From the NCBI GenBank assembly GCA_002702065.1, contig NZXX01000001.1, positions 2,046,001-2,110,000 of the forward strand: a stretch of DNA of 64,000 nucleotides, read 5' to 3'. This DNA comes from Anaerolineaceae bacterium. GTDB taxonomy: Bacteria > Chloroflexota > Anaerolineae > Aggregatilineales > Phototrophicaceae. Shown piece after piece: positions 17,154 to 25,713 of the stretch (within the stretch, counting starts at the first letter, position 1; each line of letters opens with the position of its first letter). The notes under the pieces were generated by a model. That model saw only the letters and a program-made list of their open reading frames with translations. It was not told the DNA's origin and made no database searches. Both the position numbers and the translations under genes were made by a program.

Positions 17154-17972
17154 TCATAATCGGCTGAGTATGGTATCGCGCCTGAAGATACGCGCCCCAA
17201 ACCACAGAATGGCAAGATCAATCAGCCAGATCACCAGGCCCACGCCAAAAACAAAGGGAACGCTGAAGAAGATCAGACCGCCGATCTGCCCGAACACCAG
17301 CAGCAGCACCGGCAGGACAATGACACTGCCTAACTGATAGGCTTCCTGAAACGAACTGACGCGCGATGACACCATGACGATCACCCCCAGACCAAGCCCG
17401 GCTGCTGCGGGTGCGACCCATACGCCCAGCACGATCCACATCAGGTTGGGGAAGAAAATGTAGCCCACCATTTGCCCGGCGACGATGTTGACAACCACCG
17501 AGTAGCCGACCAGCGACAGCAGCGTGATAACGACAGCGGCCAGCCAGGGTGATAGCACTTTGGCGACGTACAGTTCCAGATCCGATGTCGGGGTATAAAG
17601 CAGGGCTTCAAGTGTCTTGCGCTCTTTTTCACCGGCAAAGCTGTCGGCGGCGATGACGCTGGCCGTCATGAGTGGCAAAATCAAAAACAACGGTGCGAAA
17701 AAATACGTCAGGAAGTAGATCAACGCCTGATTGACCGCCGAAAGATCGCCAAACGCATCCATCGTGCCGCTTGGCATCTGTTCCATCAGGGCCACCATTT
17801 CCGCGATGTCAGGATTGGAAAGGACGGCGTCTCGCATCGTGAGCCCCAATATCAACGGCAGGAGAACGATCAGGATCAGGGGGACGAGCAGCATTGGCAA
17901 GACGACTGCCCGGCTGCGGAGCACCAGCTTTAAGTCGCGCCGTATCATGGCCCATATCACACGTCTATTCAT
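17154..17972 (-). CDS. ABC-2 type transporter permease
   Basis: 272 residues with an N-terminal cytoplasmic segment, a first helix at about 25-45, an extracytoplasmic loop and then five more helices. DSFAGEKERKTLEALLYTP is the conserved ABC-2/NatB-like coupling segment. It overlaps the upstream ATPase gene by 4 bp (17969-17972), so the two form one exporter. Similar pairs export sodium, drugs or polymers; nothing in the sequence fixes the substrate. Confidence 0.88.
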   Translation of the reverse strand: MNRRVIWAMIRRDLKLVLRSRAVVLPMLLVPLILIVLLPLILGLTMRDAVLSNPDIAEMVALMEQMPSGTMDAFGDLSAVNQALIYFLTYFFAPLFLILPLMTASVIAADSFAGEKERKTLEALLYTPTSDLELYVAKVLSPWLAAVVITLLSLVGYSVVVNIVAGQMVGYIFFPNLMWIVLGVWVAPAAAGLGLGVIVMVSSRVSSFQEAYQLGSVIVLPVLLLVFGQIGGLIFFSVPFVFGVGLVIWLIDLAILWFGARIFRRDTILSRL

Positions 17973-18910
17973 GATGGCTGCACTTTCTCGTGGAGTGCGA
18001 AGTAGATATCTTCCAATGAGGCGTCCTGAGGCGACACCCGGTAAATGCGGACATTGGCCTGTACCAGTTGGGCGATCATTTCAGGTATCAAGTTGGGTTT
18101 TGCGCCTGAAATCGACAACTGTTTGTGCTGCGAATCTATGGTGATATTGCGGTAATGAGTGCGCAAGGTGGCCGCAGCGACTTCGCGATCTTCTTCTGCA
18201 ACTTCAATTTCCAGGCCGACGGTCAACCCGGCCTCGTGTGCTAGTTCTTCAGTTTTCCCCAGCGCGATCAGGCGGCCATGCTCCATTACCCCGATCCGGT
18301 CACACAACCGCTGGGCCTCTGGCAGATTATGGGTGCATAAAAATATGGTGCGGCCTTCCTCGTGGCTAAGGCGCAGGATCATATCGTGTACCTGCCTTGC
18401 ACCGACCGGGTCAAGAGCGGCGGTTGGCTCGTCCAGAAAGAGGATTTCCGGATTGTGGAGCATGGACCGGGCAAGAGCCAGCCGCTGCTTCATCCCTTTG
18501 CTATATCCGGCTGCCTTGTCCTGAGCACGATCGGCCAATGCAAACACATCCAACAGATACGCAATCCGTTCGGCTTTCGTATTTTGAGGGACGTTGTATA
18601 AATCGGCGTAAATCGCCAGATTCTCGTAACCGCTCAGGCGCTCATCCAGCGCGGGGGTTTCGGTAAGAACCCCGGTCCGCTGCCGCAGATCATGCCCCTG
18701 TGTGTCGGGCTTCATGCCGAGCACAATCGCTGACCCGCTGGTTGGCGCGAGAACGCCATTCAGCAGCCGTACAGTTGTTGTTTTTCCGGCACCGTTGTGC
18801 CCCAGGAAGCCGAAAATCTCGCCCTGGTGGATTTCAAGGGTTAGTTCATTGACTGCGCGCTGGTCGCCAAAGTTACGGCTTAGCCCCACTGTTTTGATGA
18901 CAGGTTCCAT
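17969..18910 (-). CDS. ABC transporter ATP-binding protein
   Basis: 313 residues. Walker A GHNGAGKTTTV, a variant signature YSKGMKQRLALAR in place of LSGGQ, Walker B ILFLDEPTAALDP and the switch histidine in FLCTHNLPEAQ are present. A C-terminal ~80-residue extension follows, as in CcmA/NatA/DrrA-type exporter ATPases. It pairs with the ABC-2 permease immediately downstream. It is divergent from the 2-hydroxyacid dehydrogenase operon across 97 bp. Confidence 0.92.
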   Translation of the reverse strand: MEPVIKTVGLSRNFGDQRAVNELTLEIHQGEIFGFLGHNGAGKTTTVRLLNGVLAPTSGSAIVLGMKPDTQGHDLRQRTGVLTETPALDERLSGYENLAIYADLYNVPQNTKAERIAYLLDVFALADRAQDKAAGYSKGMKQRLALARSMLHNPEILFLDEPTAALDPVGARQVHDMILRLSHEEGRTIFLCTHNLPEAQRLCDRIGVMEHGRLIALGKTEELAHEAGLTVGLEIEVAEEDREVAAATLRTHYRNITIDSQHKQLSISGAKPNLIPEMIAQLVQANVRIYRVSPQDASLEDIYFALHEKVQPS

Positions 18911-18954
18911 CGATTGTTCCTCAAATTGGTACGCAGCATTGTAGCCACGTGGTT

Positions 18955-18982
18955 TTGATTATGCTGCAAAATGCGTTAAATT
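18955..18982 (+). promoter_or_regulatory. Possible promoter of the dehydrogenase operon
   Basis: TTGATT (18955-18960) and TAAATT (18977-18982) are separated by 16 bp and lie 25 bp upstream of the start at 19008. The match to the sigma-70 consensus is partial. Similar TTGxxT/TAAAxT pairs occur before two other genes here (38153-38182, 60501-60528). Confidence 0.3.
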
Positions 18983-19007
18983 TCCGTGACATACGCTCTC
19001 AAGCACC

Positions 19008-20042
19008 ATGAATAAGGACATCCATTTGAACTCTATCATCGTTGTTTGTCCAATGGCTCTCACAGATGAGCAGATGGACAGGTTACATCGTGTTTCGTCT
19101 CGTCTTGAATTTCACGTGCTGCCTGATGTAAAGCGTGAAGAACTCTCTCAATCCATACATGATTCGGCTGAAGTCGTGTTTGGTAACGGCGCATTTTTGT
19201 ACAATGCGCAGCAGATGCCCAGTTTGAACTGGATTCAGGTGACATCCGCCGGTGTTGACCGCTTGCAGGGGCAACCCATCTGGAACAGTGACGTTGCCAT
19301 TACGACAGCCAGCGGAATTCATGGTGTGCCAATTGCTGAACGTACCATGGCGATGATGCTGGCGTTTCGCGCCAAGCTGCCGGAATTATGGCATTATAAA
19401 CAGCAGAAACAGTGGCCGGCTGCACCCAAGAGCATGTTCGCCAACCCGGGTGTGCGTGGCAGTACGCTGGGAATCATCGGATACGGTGCGATTGGAGGCG
19501 AAATTGCCCGGCAGGCGGATGCGCTGGGTATGCGCGTTTTGGGACTCAACACCGATGGAACGCGTCGCGTGCTGGAAAGCTACGTCGAACCCGGCACCGG
19601 CGACCCGGAGATGCGCATTCCGGAACAGATGTATGCGCGCGATGACCTGACGGCAATGCTGGCTGAGTGCGATCATGTGGTTGCGCTTGCGCCACTGACT
19701 CCTGCAACGCGTCATATGATTGATGCACAGGCATTTGCCAGTATGAAACAAACTGCTTATTTTTATAACTTTGGGCGTGGCCCCATTGTGGATGAGACGG
19801 CTTTGGTCAGCGCGTTAGAACAGGGTGACATCGCAGGCGCTGGACTGGATGTTTTTGAGCAGGAACCACTGCCTGCGGACAGCCCCTTGTGGGGCATGCC
19901 CAACGTGATTATTTCGCCACATGTGGGCGGTTCGAGAAGCGACTATACGGACCGGGCGATTGATGTGTTCGCCCATAATCTGCAACGCTATCTGGACAAT
20001 GAGCCCCTTGTCAACGCTGTTGACCGCAAACGTGGCTACTAA
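19008..20042 (+). CDS. D-2-hydroxyacid dehydrogenase (NAD-dependent)
   Basis: 344 residues. The Rossmann motif GIIGYGAIGGEIA is at about 155-167. The catalytic triad is visible as Arg in NFGRGPIVDE, Glu in GLDVFEQEPLP and His in SPHVGGSR. Family members reduce 2-oxoacids (hydroxypyruvate, glyoxylate and others) with NAD(P)H. It is the first gene of a four-gene plus-strand cluster with a VOC protein, a Gfo/Idh oxidoreductase and a KduD-like SDR, which points to sugar-acid breakdown. Confidence 0.88.
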   Translation: MNKDIHLNSIIVVCPMALTDEQMDRLHRVSSRLEFHVLPDVKREELSQSIHDSAEVVFGNGAFLYNAQQMPSLNWIQVTSAGVDRLQGQPIWNSDVAITTASGIHGVPIAERTMAMMLAFRAKLPELWHYKQQKQWPAAPKSMFANPGVRGSTLGIIGYGAIGGEIARQADALGMRVLGLNTDGTRRVLESYVEPGTGDPEMRIPEQMYARDDLTAMLAECDHVVALAPLTPATRHMIDAQAFASMKQTAYFYNFGRGPIVDETALVSALEQGDIAGAGLDVFEQEPLPADSPLWGMPNVIISPHVGGSRSDYTDRAIDVFAHNLQRYLDNEPLVNAVDRKRGY

Positions 20043-20086
20043 GCACTTCTGTTATTTCATCAACAACACCAAACAGGGAGAACAAA

Positions 20087-20473
20087 ATGAAAATCGAGCA
20101 CTTTGCACTGAATGTCGAGAAGCCTGTCGAATTGGTGCAATGGTATGTGGAGCATTTGGGTATGCGTGTGGTTCGGGCGGCAAACGACGCCAACCAGATG
20201 CACTTTATTGTCGACGAAGCTGACCGTGTGGTCATTGAGTTTTATAACAACCCGGCGTCGCCGATGCCGGATTATTATGGCATGAATCCGCTCATGTTTC
20301 ATATCGCGTTTGCTGTTGACGATCTGGAAGCGGAACACGCCCGCCTGATTGCGGCAGGCGCAACCGCGGAGGGGGACATCAACGGGACGCCAGCGGGCGA
20401 TAAACTGGCTTTCCTGCGCGATCCGTGGGGTGTGCCTTTGCAGCTTGTCCGGCGTGCCACGCCTCTGATGTAG
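20087..20473 (+). CDS. VOC-family (glyoxalase/dioxygenase-like) protein
   Basis: 128 residues, one VOC module pair. The start EHFALNVEKPVELVQWYVEHLGM and the later LMFHIAFAVDDLEAEHARL and FLRDPWGVPLQLV give the two beta-alpha-beta-beta-beta units and candidate metal ligands (His near residue 5, His in FHIAF). GGGAG precedes the ATG. VOC enzymes include glyoxalase, epimerases and dioxygenases; here an isomerase or lyase acting on a sugar-derived metabolite would fit the neighbours. The specific reaction cannot be read from the sequence. Confidence 0.8.
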   Translation: MKIEHFALNVEKPVELVQWYVEHLGMRVVRAANDANQMHFIVDEADRVVIEFYNNPASPMPDYYGMNPLMFHIAFAVDDLEAEHARLIAAGATAEGDINGTPAGDKLAFLRDPWGVPLQLVRRATPLM

Positions 20474-20482
20474 GGGTGAGAT

Positions 20483-21472
20483 ATGTCCACCATCCGTTGG
20501 GGCATTATTGGCGTTGGCGACGTGACCGAGGTTAAAAGCGGCCCCGGTTTTCAGAAGGCAAGTAATTCTCAGCTCGTGGCCGTTATGAGGCGTACGGGTC
20601 ATCTGGCAGAAGACTATGCGCGTCGTCATAATGTCCCCAAATGGTACGACAATGCCGAAGCACTGGTGAATGATGGCGACGTAGACGCGATTTACGTCGC
20701 CACGCCACCCAGCTCGCATAAAGAATATACCCTGCTGGCAGCTGCGGCTGGCAAACCTGTCTATGTTGAGAAGCCGATGGCGCTGAATTTCGCAGAATGT
20801 CAGGCCATGATCGAAGCCTGTGAGCAAGCAGGTGTGCCCTTGTTTGTGGCGTACTACCGGCGGATGCTGCCACGCTTTTTAAAAGTCAAAGAACTGATTG
20901 ATTCCGGTGTGATCGGCGATGTGCGGAGTGTCACCATCACTTTGCATAAACGGCCCGACCCGGTTCAACTCAATCGTGAAACTCCGGCATGGCGGGTCGA
21001 ACCGGCCATCGCTGGTGGTGGGAACTTTGTCGACTTGGGCGCGCACATGTTCGATTTTCTGGATTATGTGCTTGGCCCGATCCGGTCGGCACGAGGCTAT
21101 GCGGTGAATCAGGCCGGGGCGTATCCGGCAGAAGATCATGTCGCGGCCAGCTTTGCGTTTGAATCCGGTGTGGTGGGCAGCGGTGACTGGTGTTTCTCGA
21201 CCTTTCAGGAATATGACCGGACGGAAATTGTCGGCACAGAGGGGAAGGTCGCTTACGCCACGTTTGCGGAAGCGCCTGTAGAACTTACAACCCAGTCTGA
21301 GACAACCACATTTGATATTCCTCATCCGCCTCATGTCCAACAACCGCTGATTCAGACGATTGTTGATGAGCTAAATGGCCGTGGCCGGTGCCCAAGCCGG
21401 GGCGACAGCGGTGCGAGATCGACCCGAATCATGGATCAGCTGCTGGCAGACTATCGCGCTGCACACGAATAA
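20483..21472 (+). CDS. Gfo/Idh/MocA-family oxidoreductase
   Basis: 329 residues. The N-terminal Rossmann domain begins GIIGVGDVTEVKSG and the catalytic EKPMALNF motif has its lysine at residue 97. The C-terminal alpha/beta domain carries GGGNFVDLGAHMFD with the usual His. Family members oxidise or reduce sugars and inositols with NAD(P). It lies 9 bp after the VOC gene and 16 bp before the KduD-like gene, so it belongs to one operon. Confidence 0.88.
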   Translation: MSTIRWGIIGVGDVTEVKSGPGFQKASNSQLVAVMRRTGHLAEDYARRHNVPKWYDNAEALVNDGDVDAIYVATPPSSHKEYTLLAAAAGKPVYVEKPMALNFAECQAMIEACEQAGVPLFVAYYRRMLPRFLKVKELIDSGVIGDVRSVTITLHKRPDPVQLNRETPAWRVEPAIAGGGNFVDLGAHMFDFLDYVLGPIRSARGYAVNQAGAYPAEDHVAASFAFESGVVGSGDWCFSTFQEYDRTEIVGTEGKVAYATFAEAPVELTTQSETTTFDIPHPPHVQQPLIQTIVDELNGRGRCPSRGDSGARSTRIMDQLLADYRAAHE

Positions 21473-21488
21473 CAGTACGGAGAACGAT

Positions 21489-22256
21489 ATGACAGTTCTG
21501 GATATGTTTCGGCTGGATGGTCAGGTTGCGCTTGTGACCGGTGTTGGACGTGGTCTGGGGCAGGCGATGGCGGTGGCGCTGGCCGAAGCCGGGGCGGATA
21601 TTGCCGGGTTATATAACACCCGTTATCAGGACACGCAGACGCAAATCGAGACACTCGGCAGACAGTTCCTGCCAATCCAGGCTGATTTGCAGCAAGCAGG
21701 GCCAGATGAGTTGAACAAGGTGGTCGAGCAGGTTGTTGATCAGTTTGACCGGTTGGACATTCTGGTCAACAATGCCGGGATCATCCTGCGATCACCGGCT
21801 ATGGAATACCCGGCAGACGACTGGAACGCGGTCCTGAACGTGAACCTGAACGCGGCTTTCTACCTGTCGCAGGCAGCGGCGCGAGTCATGCAGGGGCAGG
21901 GTAAGGGTAAGATTATTCAGATTGCGTCGCTACTATCGTTCCAGGGTGGCATCTTTGTCCCGGCTTATGCAGCGGCCAAGAGTGGACTGGCCGGACTAAC
22001 CAAAGCCCTCGCCAACGAATGGGCACCGCTTGGTATCAACGTGAACGCGATCGCGCCGGGCTATATTGCGACGGACAACACAGCCGCGTTGCAGGCGGAC
22101 GCGACCCGTAATGCCGCAATCCTGGGCCGAATTCCTGTGGGGCGCTGGGGACAACCGGAAGATCTGAAGGGATTGACACTCTATCTGGCATCCTCGGCTT
22201 CGGACTATATGCATGGTTCGATTATCAACATTGATGGTGGATGGTTGGGGCGCTAG
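21489..22256 (+). CDS. kduD: SDR oxidoreductase, KduD-like (2-dehydro-3-deoxy-D-gluconate 5-dehydrogenase type)
   Basis: 255 residues from the ATG at 21489 with GGAG seven bases upstream; a longer reading from 21375 overlaps the previous gene and is not needed. TGVGRGLG, NNAG, the catalytic Ser region and YAAAKSG mark a classical SDR. The start MFRLDGQVALVTG and the end GRIPVGRWGQPEDLKGL...DGGWLGR match the KduD pattern closely. KduD interconverts diketo-deoxyuronate and KDG in uronate breakdown. A terminator follows 29 bp after the stop. Confidence 0.82.
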   Translation: MTVLDMFRLDGQVALVTGVGRGLGQAMAVALAEAGADIAGLYNTRYQDTQTQIETLGRQFLPIQADLQQAGPDELNKVVEQVVDQFDRLDILVNNAGIILRSPAMEYPADDWNAVLNVNLNAAFYLSQAAARVMQGQGKGKIIQIASLLSFQGGIFVPAYAAAKSGLAGLTKALANEWAPLGINVNAIAPGYIATDNTAALQADATRNAAILGRIPVGRWGQPEDLKGLTLYLASSASDYMHGSIINIDGGWLGR

Positions 22257-22284
22257 CGTTCGGCGAACTGAATGACGATGGTTC

Positions 22285-22317
22285 AACGAGGGCGCTATTC
22301 ATGCTCTCGTTTTATTT
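22285..22317 (+). terminator. Rho-independent terminator after the kduD-like gene
   Basis: A 9-bp stem pairs AACGAGGGC (22285-22293) with GCTCTCGTT (22303-22311), with one G-U pair and a 9-nt loop, followed by TTTATTT. It closes the 19.0-22.3 kb operon. Confidence 0.75.
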
Positions 22318-22377
22318 ACGGTATAAATACATTAGAAGTTTGAAACTTAGCAGACTGCCGCAGAATATGAAATAATA

Positions 22378-25300
22378 ATGGGCTGTGCAGCATGCCTGGA
22401 TTCACATGGCACAAGCTCATACATTCGCAGCCAGTCGTCTCTCAAACTAGCGTGTAGTCGGGTGATACCTAGAAACTTCATTCTTGGGTTCGTTACATTC
22501 CTCATCTTGCTCCTGTTTGCCGATCCCTTCAGTGCGCAAACAACCCTGACGGTCAATTCTGATGTTGATGGACCCGGCACGTGCCCCGGCGTATGTACAT
22601 TACGTGCAGCATTACAAGCGGTTGGCGATGGCGATACCATTACATTCGCAGGTGATTTAACGATCAATGTCAATGAAGCAGGTGGTCTGGGTGAGCTGCC
22701 CGTTGTAATCAGCAGCAACATAACGATTGATGCGGGTGGCAATGCCATCGTGCTGGATGGCAGCCAGTCAGACACGAACGACCCTGCGCTGGCTTATGGT
22801 CTTCGCATTGAAGGCGATGACGTTACCGTGTTCGGGCTTGAGATTACGGGATTTGCCAGTGATGGCATTGTCATCGACAGCACCACCGGTGTTCAGATCG
22901 GCGGTGATGGGGCGGGGGAAGGCAACCTCATTCATCTGAATGGCGGGAATGGCATCGTGTTGTCCAATGCCGGTTCCGACAGTTCGCCAAATACCATTCT
23001 GGGTAATCTGATCGGCACTGACGCTGTGGGAACCTCAGTCGAGGTTAACGGCGGTGCAGGCATCTTGATCAACAGCGGCTCCTCCTATAACGTGATCGGT
23101 GGAGCTTCGTCGACTTCAGCGAACATCATTTCGGGCAATGCCAATGGCGGCATCATCATCTCCGGCAGCAGCAATAACACAATCGAAGGCAACCGCATTG
23201 GGCTTGATGCAGGGGCTGGCCTGACCGGATTGGGTAACGGCACCAGCGCAGATGACGCTGGAATCCGAATTGCGGCAAACGGCACCGATAACCAGGTGAT
23301 TGATAATGCGGTCGCGGCCAGTACGGGTTCCGGCATTATTATCGTGAACAGTGATGATAATTCGCTGACGGGAAACTTTATTGGCCTTGATGCCCTTTTG
23401 GGGCAGTTTGGCGTTGGCAATGCTGCCAATGGTATCGAGATTCAGGACTCTAATGGCACGGTTATTTCCGACAATAGCATCGGCGCGAATGGCAGCAGCG
23501 GGGTGCTGATCACTGGCACATCCAGCAATAATACGGTTTCCTCGAATCGTATCGGGGTCGGTGCGAATGGAACCAGTGTGCTTCCAAACCTCGATGATGG
23601 AATCAAACTGGATGGTGTAGACGATAACGAGATAACTGGCAACACCATTGCATCGAACGCCAGTGATGGGGTCGAGATTATTGGCGGGAGTGGCAACACA
23701 CTGGCTGACAATCGTGTTGGCGTGGATGCCAATCTTGACGCGAGTGGCAATGTCAATCATGGTGTTTTTCTGACCGGGAACGCCGACTCGAATACCATCC
23801 GTGATAACCATATTGCCGAAAACGGCAGTGATGGTATTTCCATGGAGTCTGGTAATGGCAACACGTTTGCTGGTAACACCCTACTGAACAACATGGGCCT
23901 CGGTATTGACCTGACGCCTGATGGGGTGACCGACAATGATGCAGGGGATGTGGATACCGGGCCCAACAGCCTGCAAAATTTCCCGGAGTTTGGCTCCGCA
24001 TTGTTTGATGGCACCACAACTACGGTCACGGGGTCATTGAACAGTGTGGCTGGCAGCACATTCGTGATCGAATTTTTTTCGAATACGCAGTGCGATCCGA
24101 CAGATCATGGAGAAGCCGAAACCGTTCTAACGACGATCAATGTAACGACCAACGGTGCGGGTAATGCGATCTTCACAACGGACCTCAGTGGTCTGACCGG
24201 GGGAGACTTTGTCACAGCGACCGCTACGAATAGCACTACCGGCGATACATCCGAGTTGGCGTTATGTGAGGAGGTTGAGTTTGCTGCACCTATCGCAGAT
24301 TTTAGCGCAGCCCCCTTATCCGGTGAAGCACCGTTAACAGTCAACTTTACTGACGAATCGAGAGGCGTGATTGATAGTTACCTGTGGGACTTTGGCGATG
24401 GCAACACAAGTACTGTGGCAAACCCAAGCAATGAATTTGCATCTGCGGGCAATTATCTGGTTGCGTTGACGGTCAACGGCCCGGGCGGGAGTGATGCGTC
24501 ATCGCTGACGATTGATGTGTCAGTACCTGCGCCGGATACGGATACGCCGGTGCCATCGACATCTGAACCACAGGAAGCGTCAACCCCGGTTCCACAACCT
24601 ACCACAACAGTGACGCCGACGAATTCGCCAACACCGCCTGCACTTACGGCAACTTCTACAGCCACTTTTACTGCAACGGCTTCTTTAACGTCGGTTCCTA
24701 CTCAGACAAGCACGGCCACGCTTACTGCGACTGCAACGGCAACCGAGACGCCACGCCCGTCGGTTACACTGACATCGACCGCGACGCAGACCATGACGCT
24801 GACTTTGCGACCCTCTGCCACGCAGACACCGACCGCTACATCCACGTTGATGCCAACTGCGACGGCTACCCCAACCATCACCCCTGATCTGGGCGTGACC
24901 AAAGAGGTTGTTGACGATGGCGTGCGCATAGTCGTTGAGAACAATAGCCCCGCTGCCGTCAATAATGTGCGTGTGGTGGAATCGCTGCGCTCCGGTGTGC
25001 GCTATATTTCATCGCGCCCCGGTTCCCCGGTGTGTATCGAGGATGAGGGGGTTGTCTACTGCGCGTTGGGGACTATTGGTGGCGGGGCTTCGTCCGCTGT
25101 GGATATTGGCATCAGTACGGATGGGACATCACCAACTTCAGGCGAAACGATCATAACCAGCGATGGTGTCCATCTGGTTGTCATTGACGAACCTTATCTC
25201 CTCAAGATTGGCGAACCGCCTGTCGCCGGGCCGGGCACAATCGTTACCTATACGCTGCGCGTGATTAATCCTACGGATAGGCCTGCGGTACAGGTGCGGG

Positions 25301-25713
25301 TTGTCGATCAGATGCCGGATACGCTGCAAGTTGTATCGGGCAGTGCGACGGAGGGTGTTGTCACCGTTGATGGTCAGCGTGTCGACTATCGTCTGGCCCG
25401 CCTCGGCCCCGGTGAAAGGGTGACGATTCGGCTGGTAACGCGTGTGCGCGAAAGTGATCTCGGCAGCGATGAAATCCGCAATCGGGCTTGCCTGACCAGC
25501 CAGCTGAACCGGACACCGAGTTGTGCCGAGATGCGCTTTTTGCGCGCGGGTGCGCTGCCTGTAACCGGGCAGAAGTCTGGTGCGTCCCAATGGCTCGTCT
25601 ATGCGTTGTTTGGACTGGCAGGTGTGACCCTCATCAGTGCATTTATTCTTCTACACCGGCGACGCTCGCTAATTGGAGTTGAAAGCCCACATTCAGGGTG
25701 CAAACCGGACTAA
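22378..25713 (+). CDS. Cell-surface beta-helix/PKD protein with LPVTG sortase signal
   Basis: 1111 residues. A hydrophobic export segment lies at about 32-50 (NFILGFVTFLILLLF) and ends in SAQ. A GTG at 22462 would give a classical signal peptide and may be the true start. Residues about 55-560 are right-handed beta-helix repeats with many N-x-I/S-G-N turns, followed by a PKD domain (near 630-715, LWDFGDGNTS). A Thr/Pro-rich stalk (about 720-835) and DUF11-like beta domains come next. The C-terminus has LPVTG (1060-1064), a hydrophobic helix and Arg-Arg-Arg, a complete sortase sorting signal. It is likely an anchored surface protein for carbohydrate binding or adhesion. No sortase gene is in the window. 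Confidence 0.82.
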   Translation: MGCAACLDSHGTSSYIRSQSSLKLACSRVIPRNFILGFVTFLILLLFADPFSAQTTLTVNSDVDGPGTCPGVCTLRAALQAVGDGDTITFAGDLTINVNEAGGLGELPVVISSNITIDAGGNAIVLDGSQSDTNDPALAYGLRIEGDDVTVFGLEITGFASDGIVIDSTTGVQIGGDGAGEGNLIHLNGGNGIVLSNAGSDSSPNTILGNLIGTDAVGTSVEVNGGAGILINSGSSYNVIGGASSTSANIISGNANGGIIISGSSNNTIEGNRIGLDAGAGLTGLGNGTSADDAGIRIAANGTDNQVIDNAVAASTGSGIIIVNSDDNSLTGNFIGLDALLGQFGVGNAANGIEIQDSNGTVISDNSIGANGSSGVLITGTSSNNTVSSNRIGVGANGTSVLPNLDDGIKLDGVDDNEITGNTIASNASDGVEIIGGSGNTLADNRVGVDANLDASGNVNHGVFLTGNADSNTIRDNHIAENGSDGISMESGNGNTFAGNTLLNNMGLGIDLTPDGVTDNDAGDVDTGPNSLQNFPEFGSALFDGTTTTVTGSLNSVAGSTFVIEFFSNTQCDPTDHGEAETVLTTINVTTNGAGNAIFTTDLSGLTGGDFVTATATNSTTGDTSELALCEEVEFAAPIADFSAAPLSGEAPLTVNFTDESRGVIDSYLWDFGDGNTSTVANPSNEFASAGNYLVALTVNGPGGSDASSLTIDVSVPAPDTDTPVPSTSEPQEASTPVPQPTTTVTPTNSPTPPALTATSTATFTATASLTSVPTQTSTATLTATATATETPRPSVTLTSTATQTMTLTLRPSATQTPTATSTLMPTATATPTITPDLGVTKEVVDDGVRIVVENNSPAAVNNVRVVESLRSGVRYISSRPGSPVCIEDEGVVYCALGTIGGGASSAVDIGISTDGTSPTSGETIITSDGVHLVVIDEPYLLKIGEPPVAGPGTIVTYTLRVINPTDRPAVQVRVVDQMPDTLQVVSGSATEGVVTVDGQRVDYRLARLGPGERVTIRLVTRVRESDLGSDEIRNRACLTSQLNRTPSCAEMRFLRAGALPVTGQKSGASQWLVYALFGLAGVTLISAFILLHRRRSLIGVESPHSGCKPD

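Noticed and set aside
20060..20827. 255-codon minus-strand open frame opposite the VOC and Gfo/Idh genes
   Set aside because: Both sense genes are clear families; the antisense protein is His/Arg-rich shadow sequence.
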